In this document: positions 8,695 to 18,970 of the stretch, one piece after another
Position numbering within the stretch: the stretch's first letter is position 1
How the letters are laid out: each line of letters begins with the position of its first letter
Source: Bacteroidota bacterium
Lineage (GTDB): Bacteria > Bacteroidota > Bacteroidia > Chitinophagales > BACL12
Length of the DNA: 64,000 bases
NCBI GenBank assembly: GCA_016706255.1
Contig: JADJJZ010000003.1
Location: forward strand, 1,336,501 to 1,400,500
Reading direction: 5' to 3'
The notes under the pieces: model-generated
Databases searched by the model: none
The model's input: only the letters and a program-made list of their open reading frames with translations
What the model was told of the DNA's origin: nothing
Translations under genes and position numbers: made by a program

Positions 8695-11600
8695 ATGCCG
8701 GTAAAATTTACGCTGATTGCAATTGTTTTATTCCTTACCATTTCTTTTTGCACAAATGCCCAGGTAGTTATCAATGAAGGCTCAAATAAAAATTATGTTA
8801 CCGGTATTGACGAAGATGCCGAAAATGAAGATTGGATAGAGTTATATAACGCAGGTGCTACAACAATCGATTTATCGGACTTTACGTTGAGCGATAAATT
8901 GTCTGAACCAACATTATGGCCCTTAACAGGACTGAGTTTGGAGCCTAATGCATTTTTGCAGATTTTTTGCAGTGAAAAAAATCGATACCAGACAGCACCC
9001 TTTATAAATGCGATAAACGATTTGGATTACACTCCCTTTGCCGGATGGAATACACATAATTTTACCACTGAATTTGAATGGGATGGCAGTAGCAATATTA
9101 TTCTGAATATTTGTTCCTATAACAATACCGGCTATACTGAAAATGCCATTTTTAATCAGACTGCCACTCCTTATGTGTCAACAGTTGCTACATTCAACGA
9201 TGGCAGTGATGCATCGTGTTCGGCAACATTTGGATATATGTATTATCAACGTCCGAATTTGCAAGTAAACGGAATTACCATTGATGCAGGAACAATTCAA
9301 AATTCAAATACCGATTATCCGGCACCTTATGGTAACTGGTACTGGAGTGCAAGGCATCAAATTTTAATTCATGCTTCGGAATTATTAGCAGCAGGCATTA
9401 CAGCAGGTCCAATAAATTCTATCGGATTTGAAGTTGCTTCTACAAATGATATCATTTATTCTTATATTGATATATCCATAATCGCTACAAACTTAAATGA
9501 CTTAACAGAAAGTTTAATTCCGGTAGATGGTTATCAAAATCATACAAATTTTAAAATTGATGCTGAAGGAGAAACCATTTATTTGTTCGATGCCGGTGGA
9601 ACAAATATTAGCTCCTTGTATGTAAACTCCCCACGTGTGGATGTTTCAGTGGGTCGCTCACCGGATGCAGATGCGGAAATTGTTTGGATGTCGCCAACAC
9701 CCGGTAGTACAAATAATGTAGCAACCGTTTATATTGATTCATTAGCTGCGCCAATTTTATCAGTGGCAACCGGCATAGTTAATGATGCTTTTTCGCTTGA
9801 TATTATTAATCCAAACGATGCCGGAATTGACACTAAGGTAGTATATACTATAGATGGAAGCGAGCCGCTATTTTCTTCTACTGAATATTCTGGAGCACCA
9901 ATAACGATAAATGCAAATGTGGTAATTCGTGCCAAAATATTTCCTGTCACGGCAACTAATTTATTGCCAAGTTATGATACCTATGGTACTTATTTATTTG
10001 ATATTGATCACAGCACACCTATTTTGCTGATTACCACCGAAAATTCAAATTTATATGGCGCAGATGGCATTTTTGATAATTATAATTCTGATTGGGTAAA
10101 AGCTGCACATATTACCTGGTTAACTAAAGCGGAAGGTCATCCGGAATTATTTGAAACACGTACTGCTATGCGTATGGATGGGGGAGCTGGTGGAAGCCGA
10201 TCTAATCCGCAACATTCATTCCGATTGAGTTTTGATGATAACGCACTTGGCGAAGAAACAATTCATGAACAATTAATTCCTAATATTCCATTTCGGAATT
10301 CCTACAGCGATGTGTATTTACGAAATGGTAGCAACCAATGGTTAAATTATCCGCAAAAAGATGCTACTCAGGTAAGTATCATGAGCAAAGGAACAAATAA
10401 TTATTATTCTGCAATGGAGCCGGTTAGTGTTTATATTAATGGCGCCTATTTCGGATTATATGAATTGCGTGAAAAATTTAACACCGAATATTTTGATGAG
10501 CGCGAAGATATTGACAAAGACTCAATAGAAATATTATCGATGAGTTATTTTTATAATTTGATTTTGCGCGCACTGGAAGGTAATGTAGATAATTTTTATA
10601 ATGACTATGCAGCTTTTGATGCATTAGACCCAAATGATGAAAATTATATGATTGACGCAGATAAATATTTCGATTTAAGCCATTACACCGACTACATCAT
10701 TGCAGAATCATGGATGGGAAATACCGATTGGCCTGGAAATAACATTAAAATTTATCGTTCAAATAAAACCAATTACCGCTGGCGTTTTGCTTTAATTGAT
10801 TTGGAATTATCACTTAATCCTAACGGATGGACAACCTGTTTTTATAATCATATTCGTTATATGGAAGATCAAAGTACCGATAATCCATATATAAATATCT
10901 GGTTACAAAGTATACAAAATGAAGCTTATCTAAATTCGTTCATCAACAGATATGCCGATTTATTAAATACCAGTTATTTAACCGATACCTTATTGGCAGG
11001 TGAGCAGGCTTTTTATGATAAAATGGTTGTAGAAATGCCTAATGAATATGCACGTTGGGGCGACCCATTTGACATTGAAGGCCAAATGGCAAATTTTACC
11101 AATAACCACGAAATATTTCAAGAACAACTCGCTTGCAGAAACGATCAGGTGCGCGGAGATTTATTGAGCGAATTTAATTTAAATAAGGAAGTAGAAGTTA
11201 AACTGGCAATATTTCCTGATAGCACCGGAAGTATTCAATTAAATACGATTCATCCGGCAACTTATCCTTGGACAGGTATTTATTTTGATGGTGTGCCTAT
11301 TCAGTTAACCGCTATTCCGGATTCCGGATATATGTTTGTTAATTGGGTGCCAAACACTTTAATTACAGATACATTAAATCCAATAATTGAAACAAATGTA
11401 AATCTGGATACCATCACATTTACAGCAGTATTTAAATTAATACCTCCTCCACCTGACGGGCCAACAATTGATTTTACATTGTATCCTTCGCCCAGTAATG
11501 GTGTGATTACAATTGCACATAATAACCCAACACTTGCTGAAAATACAGTTTATCGTATTTATGATTTGCAAGGACAACTTGTAGAACAGGGTGATATTAA

Positions 11601-11715
11601 TCAATCTGCCAATACAACTACAATTAATGTCTCTAAACTGCATTCTGCTTTATATTATGTGCGCATAAATAACGGATCACATACACTTGAGGTGATGCAA
11701 TTTTTGAAGATTTAA
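8695..11715 (+). CDS. CotH-family secreted protein with lamin-tail, chitobiase-C-like and T9SS sorting domains
   Basis: A 1006-residue secreted protein. Signal peptide 1-23, then a lamin-tail-like domain (VINEGSNKNYVTGIDEDAEN, DWIELYNAG). Around 350-440 lies a chitobiase/beta-hexosaminidase C-terminal-like module (VVYTIDGSEPLFSSTEYSG). CotH kinase-like domain from about 450 to 830, with ILLITTENSNLYG, RMDGGAGGSRSNPQHSFRLS and NNIKIYRSNKTNYRWRFAL followed by IDLELSL. A glycine/proline-rich repeat and a T9SS type A tail (LYPSPSNGVITIAHNN to YYVRINNGSHTLEVMQFLKI) end the protein. CotH domains are atypical protein kinases in spore coats; the role in Bacteroidota is unknown. It is likely a surface or secreted protein. 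The abnormal DNA block begins directly after the stop. Confidence 0.9.
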   Translation: MPVKFTLIAIVLFLTISFCTNAQVVINEGSNKNYVTGIDEDAENEDWIELYNAGATTIDLSDFTLSDKLSEPTLWPLTGLSLEPNAFLQIFCSEKNRYQTAPFINAINDLDYTPFAGWNTHNFTTEFEWDGSSNIILNICSYNNTGYTENAIFNQTATPYVSTVATFNDGSDASCSATFGYMYYQRPNLQVNGITIDAGTIQNSNTDYPAPYGNWYWSARHQILIHASELLAAGITAGPINSIGFEVASTNDIIYSYIDISIIATNLNDLTESLIPVDGYQNHTNFKIDAEGETIYLFDAGGTNISSLYVNSPRVDVSVGRSPDADAEIVWMSPTPGSTNNVATVYIDSLAAPILSVATGIVNDAFSLDIINPNDAGIDTKVVYTIDGSEPLFSSTEYSGAPITINANVVIRAKIFPVTATNLLPSYDTYGTYLFDIDHSTPILLITTENSNLYGADGIFDNYNSDWVKAAHITWLTKAEGHPELFETRTAMRMDGGAGGSRSNPQHSFRLSFDDNALGEETIHEQLIPNIPFRNSYSDVYLRNGSNQWLNYPQKDATQVSIMSKGTNNYYSAMEPVSVYINGAYFGLYELREKFNTEYFDEREDIDKDSIEILSMSYFYNLILRALEGNVDNFYNDYAAFDALDPNDENYMIDADKYFDLSHYTDYIIAESWMGNTDWPGNNIKIYRSNKTNYRWRFALIDLELSLNPNGWTTCFYNHIRYMEDQSTDNPYINIWLQSIQNEAYLNSFINRYADLLNTSYLTDTLLAGEQAFYDKMVVEMPNEYARWGDPFDIEGQMANFTNNHEIFQEQLACRNDQVRGDLLSEFNLNKEVEVKLAIFPDSTGSIQLNTIHPATYPWTGIYFDGVPIQLTAIPDSGYMFVNWVPNTLITDTLNPIIETNVNLDTITFTAVFKLIPPPPDGPTIDFTLYPSPSNGVITIAHNNPTLAENTVYRIYDLQGQLVEQGDINQSANTTTINVSKLHSALYYVRINNGSHTLEVMQFLKI

Positions 11716-12480
<765 letters not shown>

Positions 12481-12612
12481 CTAAATTGTATACCTTTAAA
12501 TTTTTCTTAATCCTTCTGTAATTATTTGGCAATTTTTTGTTAATTTTTTAATGAGATGCAATATTTTACTTATTTTAGATAAAATTTTCTCCTCACTATT
12601 AAAATCAGGCAT

Positions 12613-13287
12613 ATGAAACTTAATCGTTTACTTTTAACCATTCTCTTAATTTCAAGTTTAAAATTTATACATGCACAATCGCTGGCCGATTGCAATAATT
12701 TAAGTTTGAATATTGATACCGTTTATCTTTTTCCGGGTATGGATACTATAGTTACGGGTGATCTATATTATAATGATACTACATTTACCGTGTATCCAAC
12801 TTTATTGGTTTTATTACCGGAAAATCCCTACATTGAGTCAAATGATTTAATGGTTTTATCCTCCTTGGATTCAGGCTCTGTTCAATGGTTTGAGCTGGAA
12901 ATCACTTTTATAAATACGGATTTTCCAAACAATACCGTAATACCGGCATTGTTCCATATTTATGACTCCGATTGGGTTGGTGATTCAATTGTAACGTGTT
13001 ATATACCTTTGACACTTGTGTTGCAAAATGAAACAGAAGCAATTAATGCAAACCTAAAAAATAATGTCATGCAGGTTTATCCTAATCCCGCAACTGAAAA
13101 TTTACATATCTGCATGGATCCGGAATTTATAAATCAAAAAATTCAAATCATGAATTATAGCGGACAAATTTTAACTACACTTTCAGGACAACCCGATTTA
13201 AATATATCGTTGACATCCTATCCTTCAGGAATTTATTATGTTAGATTAGAAAATTCCGGTATCGTTAAATCTTTTGTAAAAGAATAA
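12613..13287 (+). CDS. Secreted protein with T9SS sorting domain, 224 aa
   Basis: Signal peptide MKLNRLLLTILLISSLKFIH with cleavage near A-Q. The central part is a beta-rich domain without a recognised family (DTVYLFPGMDTIVTGDLYY, TPLTLVLQNET-like ending). The last 75 residues are a T9SS type A sorting domain: VYPNPATENLHICMDP, IQIMNYSGQI, and PSGIYYVRLENSGIVKSFVK. The protein should pass the Sec system and then the type IX system. The ATG at 12613 lies right after the end of the abnormal block and normal flanking sequence. Confidence 0.85.
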   Translation: MKLNRLLLTILLISSLKFIHAQSLADCNNLSLNIDTVYLFPGMDTIVTGDLYYNDTTFTVYPTLLVLLPENPYIESNDLMVLSSLDSGSVQWFELEITFINTDFPNNTVIPALFHIYDSDWVGDSIVTCYIPLTLVLQNETEAINANLKNNVMQVYPNPATENLHICMDPEFINQKIQIMNYSGQILTTLSGQPDLNISLTSYPSGIYYVRLENSGIVKSFVKE

Positions 13288-13319
13288 AATACATGTGTAC
13301 ACATGAAATAATATAAATA

Positions 13320-13581
13320 TTTTTTGGAGCATCACCTTTCCCCACACCAGCACAATCCCTACCGGCTGTCCGCTGCAACAAACTGTAAATAGCTTCATTT
13401 AGGGAATAACAATTCGTAGCCCAATTTCAATTTGCGTCAAGGCATATATTATCAAGTTAACACATAATCCGGCTGTTCAATCAGCACATCAGCACATTAA
13501 CACATTAGCACATTAACACGTTTGTTTCCGCTCCCATCCGGGCTAGTTGTACCGCATGGAGCCGCTATCACAAAAACAGTT
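13320..13581 (+). repeat. Interspersed repeat, family D, long copy 1
   Basis: About 115 bases starting TTGGAGCATCACCTTTCCCC and ending CAATTTGCGTCAA recur nearly unchanged at 17348. Both copies end in a second conserved block, GTTTCCGCTCCCATCCGGG plus CTAG. Between the blocks lies a variable part made of phased 'GCACAT(C/T)A' units. It shares its end sequences with the shorter GC-rich copies at 42413 and 49849. No reading frame is conserved. Confidence 0.8.
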
Positions 13582-13653
13582 AACTAACCAACAAAATTAT
13601 TGTTAACTTTCATCAAAATTGTAACCGATAAAACTAAAAACAGGTTGGTTAAA

Positions 13654-15819
13654 ATGGGTAAAATATATCTAACTACATTTTTATTTTTCATTACGAGTAC
13701 TGCTGTTTTTAATCAAACACTTGAAGATAGCCTTGCTGCTTATTACAATTTTAATAATACATTAAACGATGCATCGGGTAATTTAAAACATATTACTGAA
13801 GCAGAAGGAGCATTTACTGCAGATCGGTTTGGCTCACCAAATGCAGCATTTCATTTTGATGGTGAAAATGATTCACTTGTTTTGCCTGTTGATAAATTTG
13901 CACCAATTACCGGAGATTTTGCAATCAGTTTTTGGTACAAAACAAATTCCTCCGCTATAATGAATTTGTTTTCATCTAAACAATCACCGGATGATACCAC
14001 TCAAAATTTTGAAATCCAGTTAAACAGTCACAATCGTTTTTACCTTGAATACTATAAGCAGGTTTGGTATCAAACTTACGTTTATTGGAATGGAACAGGA
14101 ATTGAATCAAATGCATTGGCTGAAGGTGTTGCAGGAAATTTTATAAAGGGCGAATGGAGCCATTTTGTTATAAGCAGAGAAGCAGATACATTTAAAATTT
14201 ACCGTAACCATCAATTATATTATTTAAGCATCAACACTTATTTCGCTGACGAACTTGGCGATGCAATTAACATGGTTTTTAGTGCGATGCCGTACCGTTT
14301 TAAAGGTGACATTGATGATTTACGGTTATATAAACGTGCTTTATCACAACAGGATATTGACCTATTATGGTTTGAAAATAATCCTATTCAATTTGTAAAT
14401 CCTCAAGCTACAGATGCCTATGTTTTTGGTTCAAATGTGTTGGTGTATTGGGAATATGATACAACACAAATAAGTGATTCTATAATGGTTACTTATAGTA
14501 TAAATAATGGAGCGTGGATTAACGCAGATCACTCCGGGTTAGCCTTCGAAAATTACACTTATGTGGATATGAGTTTTGCACCGGGTACAACTGTTGAGGT
14601 GCGCGTTGAAGACAGGGCGGACTCAACAAAATTTCAGCAATCAGGGCAATTTATTGTTAGCCCTTATACCTGGACTGAAGTAACTGACGCATTGCCTTTT
14701 CCGGCAAAGGATGGGTCAGGATTAGTTGCATTTAAAAATAAAATGTGGTTATTAGGTGGCTGGGATCCTCCATTTCATGAACCTAATTATACCCATAATG
14801 AAGTTTGGAGTTCAACTGATGGAGAAAACTGGAACTTCGAAACAAATGCAGCATGGCCACCACGACATTGTGCTGCATGGTTATCTAATACCGATAATAT
14901 TTGGGTAATAGGCGGTGATCCTCAATCAGGTTGTTTAACTGATGTTTGGAATTCAACTGATGGAATAAACTGGGTGCAAATTATTGATACCATACCTGGC
15001 TATACAAAACGTAATATGCCGAATTATGCAATTTTAAATGATAAACTAACATTATTTGGTGGCGAACAGTGCAGTGGTTTAGGATTAAATGACGTATGGC
15101 AAAGTGATAATGGTGAATCATGGAATAAATTACCGGATGCACCATGGTCGGGTAGAGGTATGCAGATTAATTCTTGTGTTGATGATAATGGTTTTATGTG
15201 GATGCTTAGTGGTGCCAATGAAGGTGAACGACGTCCGTTTAATGAAGTTTGGAATACTGCAGATGGTATTACTTGGAATTTAATAAACCCTTCTGCACCC
15301 TGGATGGGAAGATACTGGCATACTGTTGCATGGTTTGATAATAATATTTGGGTAATGGGTGGAATAACAGCAGGAATCGAATTAAATGATGTTTGGTATT
15401 CACCGGATGGCATAAACTGGCGTGAATTAAAAACCACAACAGGCAATTTACCGGAAGGCACACGTCACGCGCAATCTACAACAGTATTTGATAATGCACT
15501 TTGGTATATGTGTGGAATCAGTACGAATAATGTTTGGAAAATTACGAATCAATTTAATGAAGTGGCAATCCCTGAACTTGCTGAAACAACACGGTTGTTA
15601 ATTTCACCAAATCCAACTACAAATAAATGTTTAATTCAATTTGATGAAAGCGATATCGGGAGAAATTACATTGTTACTAATACGCTGGGTGAAATAATGC
15701 TACGCGGAAAAATTAACGCAAGTCAACAAATAATTGACCTGAGCAATTTTAATACCGGCTTATTTTACTTTGTTATAAATGATTTAACACCCGAAGTGGG
15801 AATTATAGTTAAACAATAA
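13654..15819 (+). CDS. LamG and Kelch-like secreted protein with T9SS sorting domain
   Basis: A 721-residue protein from the ATG at 13654, chosen over an upstream in-frame ATG at 13600 because it gives a clean signal peptide (MGKIYLTTFLFFITSTAVFN). Residues of about 20-235 form a LamG/concanavalin-like domain (LAAYYNFNNTLNDASGN, FAISFWYK, GDIDDLRLYKRALS). An Ig-like segment follows, then five Kelch-type blades with repeated 'N/TDVW.S.DG.NW' and 'W.(I/M)GG' (for example NEVWSSTDGENWNF). The end is a T9SS tail (LLISPNPTTNKCLIQF). It is probably an exported binding or adhesive protein. Codon use is normal. Confidence 0.88.
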   Translation: MGKIYLTTFLFFITSTAVFNQTLEDSLAAYYNFNNTLNDASGNLKHITEAEGAFTADRFGSPNAAFHFDGENDSLVLPVDKFAPITGDFAISFWYKTNSSAIMNLFSSKQSPDDTTQNFEIQLNSHNRFYLEYYKQVWYQTYVYWNGTGIESNALAEGVAGNFIKGEWSHFVISREADTFKIYRNHQLYYLSINTYFADELGDAINMVFSAMPYRFKGDIDDLRLYKRALSQQDIDLLWFENNPIQFVNPQATDAYVFGSNVLVYWEYDTTQISDSIMVTYSINNGAWINADHSGLAFENYTYVDMSFAPGTTVEVRVEDRADSTKFQQSGQFIVSPYTWTEVTDALPFPAKDGSGLVAFKNKMWLLGGWDPPFHEPNYTHNEVWSSTDGENWNFETNAAWPPRHCAAWLSNTDNIWVIGGDPQSGCLTDVWNSTDGINWVQIIDTIPGYTKRNMPNYAILNDKLTLFGGEQCSGLGLNDVWQSDNGESWNKLPDAPWSGRGMQINSCVDDNGFMWMLSGANEGERRPFNEVWNTADGITWNLINPSAPWMGRYWHTVAWFDNNIWVMGGITAGIELNDVWYSPDGINWRELKTTTGNLPEGTRHAQSTTVFDNALWYMCGISTNNVWKITNQFNEVAIPELAETTRLLISPNPTTNKCLIQFDESDIGRNYIVTNTLGEIMLRGKINASQQIIDLSNFNTGLFYFVINDLTPEVGIIVKQ

Positions 15820-15889
15820 AATTGGTAGTGCGCTTTAGCAATTAGTGGCATGTTATTTGTTGAAAAATGGCTTGATAAATTTAATTGCG

Positions 15890-15920
15890 GTAGCCATTAA
15901 TATGGTTGCTGCTATTTTTT
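15890..15920 (+). terminator. Probable intrinsic terminator
   Basis: GTAGCCAT-TAAT-ATGGTTGC forms an 8-bp stem with two G-U type pairs, followed by a T-rich stretch with six Ts. It lies 70 bases after the LamG-Kelch gene and before the next start. Confidence 0.5.
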
Positions 15921-15942
15921 ATTTTCCATCAAATCAACACCT

Positions 15943-17118
15943 ATGCGTATTTCTACTTTGTTATTGCTACTTTACATGCCGGTCTTTTTATCAGCACAAA
16001 ACACCAAAATTAAAGTGATAAAAGGATTAACTTTAACTAATGATGCCGTCCTGGATACACTTTTAGTATCTAACACAAACGACTTTTTAAATGCTGCACA
16101 ATTACCCAATGAAAGCAACAAATTCGTATTGCCTGCACAAAAAATTGAAACATATATTTTATTAGATGAAATATTAGGTATTACAACAAATCAAAATTCG
16201 CGGGAAACAAATTTTTATAAAGCGCATATCATAAATTGTATCGAAGTAGAAGTTGCTCAATATTTGTTGCAGGTTGCTTATTTGTCTACAAGCGACAGTA
16301 TACCTCAACTGAATGCAATTTTTGAAATAATCGCCCATAAAGGAAGTAACGGCTTTTTATTTTCATCCCCACTAAAATATAATACATTAAACTGGAAAAC
16401 ATTTACTGAGCAAAATACAACAGTTTACTTCAAAACCGATATCCAAAAAAATAAGGTGTTGGACTATACAACTTTTGCGGGGACAATAGATGCTAAATTA
16501 AAATCAACAGATAAGTCTACTGAATTTTATTGCTGCGATAATTTTAATGAAGTTTTAAAATTAATTGGTGTATTGTATAAGGCTGAATATGCAGGCATTC
16601 AACTCAATACTTTGGCATCGGTGGCCGATAATAAGAAGTTAATTGTTGCAGGTGAGCACAGTAATGAATTCACTGACTTCGATAAACATGATTTATGGCA
16701 CGACCGACTCAGTTTGGTGGTGCCACGAAATACCCTAAATAAGCCTGTTGATGAAGGGTGCGCTTATTTGTATGGCGGTAGTTGGGGGCTGAGTTGGAAC
16801 GAAATATTTACACAATTTATCAAATCTATTCCGATAACCGAACAAACAGATTGGAAGGAATATAAAGAAAACCCATTTAATTTTGGCGAAAATGATGCAA
16901 ACCACTTGTATGTTGATTATGTAATTAATGCATTAATTGTTCAACAACTTGAAAAACAATACGGATTTGAAGCAGTTTGGAAATTACTCAATTCGGGTAA
17001 ATTTCAAAAGGGCAACGAAAACTATTATGCAATATTGAAAGAAATTGCCGGCGTTGATTCAGCAAACTACAATGCATGGGTTTACGGATTGATAAATAAT
17101 AAAATTAATAATAAATAA
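15943..17118 (+). CDS. Secreted or periplasmic hypothetical protein, 391 aa
   Basis: Signal peptide MRISTLLLLLYMPVFLSAQ. I do not recognise the family with certainty. The C-terminal half contains FDKHDLWHDRL and VDEGCAYLYGG followed by helical segments, which recalls the layout of gluzincin-like peptidase domains (a zinc-site helix, then E/D-G-x-A-x-Y). No HExxH is present, so if related it would be inactive. It lacks a T9SS tail, so a periplasmic location is likely. A single gene between two long repeat copies. Confidence 0.75.
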   Translation: MRISTLLLLLYMPVFLSAQNTKIKVIKGLTLTNDAVLDTLLVSNTNDFLNAAQLPNESNKFVLPAQKIETYILLDEILGITTNQNSRETNFYKAHIINCIEVEVAQYLLQVAYLSTSDSIPQLNAIFEIIAHKGSNGFLFSSPLKYNTLNWKTFTEQNTTVYFKTDIQKNKVLDYTTFAGTIDAKLKSTDKSTEFYCCDNFNEVLKLIGVLYKAEYAGIQLNTLASVADNKKLIVAGEHSNEFTDFDKHDLWHDRLSLVVPRNTLNKPVDEGCAYLYGGSWGLSWNEIFTQFIKSIPITEQTDWKEYKENPFNFGENDANHLYVDYVINALIVQQLEKQYGFEAVWKLLNSGKFQKGNENYYAILKEIAGVDSANYNAWVYGLINNKINNK

Positions 17119-17344
17119 TCCTGGAGAATAATTTTACCTGAATTGCAGTAGTTTGAAATAGCACACATTTTATGCGTTTATTTGGCATAAACAAAGATGG
17201 TAAATAGTTTTAAAACAGATAAGTAATTCGAATTAATAAACTGCAATGCAAAATCGCAACCCTCCACATTGAAATTTGGTCACACATCATTTGGTTAATG
17301 GTCAACCTAACCGGAATGTAAATGCTTCGTACTCAATTAAATTT

Positions 17345-17600
17345 ATTTTTGGAGCATCACCTTTCCCCACACCAACACAATCCCTACCGGCTGTCCGCTG
17401 CAACAAACTGTAAATAGCTTCATTTAGGGAATAACAATTCGCAGCCCAATCTCAATTTGCGTCAAAGTAAAAATTATCACATCAACACATAAAGCGGCTG
17501 TTCCATTGGTACATCGGTACATCATCACATTGGTACATCAGCTTGTTTCCGCTCCCATCCGGGCTAGAATTTCCTTCTACAGTCTCTATCACAAAAATTT
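17345..17600 (+). repeat. Interspersed repeat, family D, long copy 2
   Basis: Nearly identical to the 13320 copy in its first 115 bases and in the terminal block ending CCGGGCTAG. The last bases CTATCACAAAAA are also shared. The spacer differs: here it consists of 'GGTACATC' and 'ATCACATT' units instead of 'GCACATCA'. It lies between two genes on the same strand. Confidence 0.8.
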
Positions 17601-17654
17601 ATCGTCATTTCACCATTATTGCACCTGCTGGAACATAAACCTAAAAAAAATAAA

Positions 17655-17662
17655 TACCTTTG
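17655..17662 (+). promoter_or_regulatory. Putative -7 element (TACCTTTG)
   Basis: Matches TAnnTTTG, 54 bases before the ATG of the second serine hydrolase and just downstream of repeat copy 2. No clear -33 TTG was found at the usual spacing. Confidence 0.4.
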
Positions 17663-17715
17663 AATTTTATTATTGATAACATCTGTCCGAATACCTAAAA
17701 ACTGCGATTTAAAAT

Positions 17716-18774
17716 ATGAAATACCTCCACCTTATTGGCTGTCTTATTGTAATGAGTTTGGTGCAATGCAAAAGTAGTGGTCAATCCAACTCGATTATAA
17801 AAGCAAAAATGGATAGCCTGCTGCAAATTAATAACCCACGCAGCTTTAGCGGAGTCGTATTGATCAGTAAAAACGGGAATACCATTTACAGTAATGCCAT
17901 TGGTTTTACTGATTCTCTTAATAGTAAAGCAATTAATTTATCTGACGAGTTTGTGCTATTATCAAACAGTAAACAAATTACAGCAGTCTTGGTTTTGCAA
18001 GCGGTTGACAAAGGATTAATTAACCTAAACAATCCAATTAAAAATTACCTCCCTGAACTAACTATGTCTTGGGCTGATTCAGTTACTGTTCATCAATTGC
18101 TAAATCACTCCGGCGGTTTAACCGGCAAAAACGAACCTTTATTATTTGCGCCTGGCACTGACTTTAAATACAGCGATATTAATTACATTTTACTGGGTAA
18201 AATAATTGAGGCAGTTGAAAAACAATCCTATGCTCAATTGGTTACACAACTTTTTGAAAAGGTTGGTATGCAACATTCCTACTTTCCGAATTTCAGCAAC
18301 CAACAAAATTTAATCATCGGCAATAAATATATTGGCACTTTAAAAAATAAATCAATAGATAGCGTTATCATCGCTCTTGAAAAAATACCTGCAGCAGGAT
18401 TAGTTTCAACTGCGGGCGACATGACCATCTGGAATAATGCTTTACATAATGGTAAATTAATTTCACCTGCTGCTTATCGCTTAATGACATCCTATACCAT
18501 AACAGGTCAACATGTTACATTTGGTCCTGATAAAATTGGTTATGGTTACGCACTTCGTGTAAATGACGGTATGCCGGTTAAATATTTTGGACATACCGGA
18601 ACTGCACCTGACCAGGGATTTACCTCACTCACACTTTGGTTCCCTGAAGAAAAAATAAGTGTGGTAATTCTCGAAAACCAGGCTTATGATAATATGGAAA
18701 TAAACTATTGGTTTGAAACGGAAATCAGAAAATTGATTTGCGGCTTGGCTGCGAAAGGTAATTTAAGTGAGTAA
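17716..18774 (+). CDS. Serine hydrolase, class C beta-lactamase family, lipoprotein
   Basis: A 352-residue paralogue of the protein at 2198. A lipoprotein signal ends at Cys18 (LVQC). The active-site boxes are S83-N-S-K86 (FVLLSNSKQITAVLV), Y-S-D in KYSDINYILLG and H-T-G in YFGHTGTAPDQG. These suggest an active serine acyl-enzyme hydrolase at the membrane; the substrate is not evident. It lacks a C-terminal lipocalin-type extension. It is preceded by a TACCTTTG element and transcribed alone. Confidence 0.88.
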   Translation: MKYLHLIGCLIVMSLVQCKSSGQSNSIIKAKMDSLLQINNPRSFSGVVLISKNGNTIYSNAIGFTDSLNSKAINLSDEFVLLSNSKQITAVLVLQAVDKGLINLNNPIKNYLPELTMSWADSVTVHQLLNHSGGLTGKNEPLLFAPGTDFKYSDINYILLGKIIEAVEKQSYAQLVTQLFEKVGMQHSYFPNFSNQQNLIIGNKYIGTLKNKSIDSVIIALEKIPAAGLVSTAGDMTIWNNALHNGKLISPAAYRLMTSYTITGQHVTFGPDKIGYGYALRVNDGMPVKYFGHTGTAPDQGFTSLTLWFPEEKISVVILENQAYDNMEINYWFETEIRKLICGLAAKGNLSE

Positions 18775-18970
18775 TCACTACTTATTGTAAAAAATACAAA
18801 AAGTAGTAAAATCAATTTCTGAATCTTCTTTTTTAACCGTACCGGAGCAAATTAACTGCCAATTTTGACCCGTATTTTGCAAATTCACGGTATTCAGTGA
18901 ATGGAATTGTTTATATTTAATTTAAAATTGCAATAGGTTTTAGGCAACTTGAATTAAAAACAACCGAATT

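Noticed and set aside
15943..17118. Possible active zinc peptidase.
   Set aside because: There is no HExxH or comparable metal site; only the general layout is similar.
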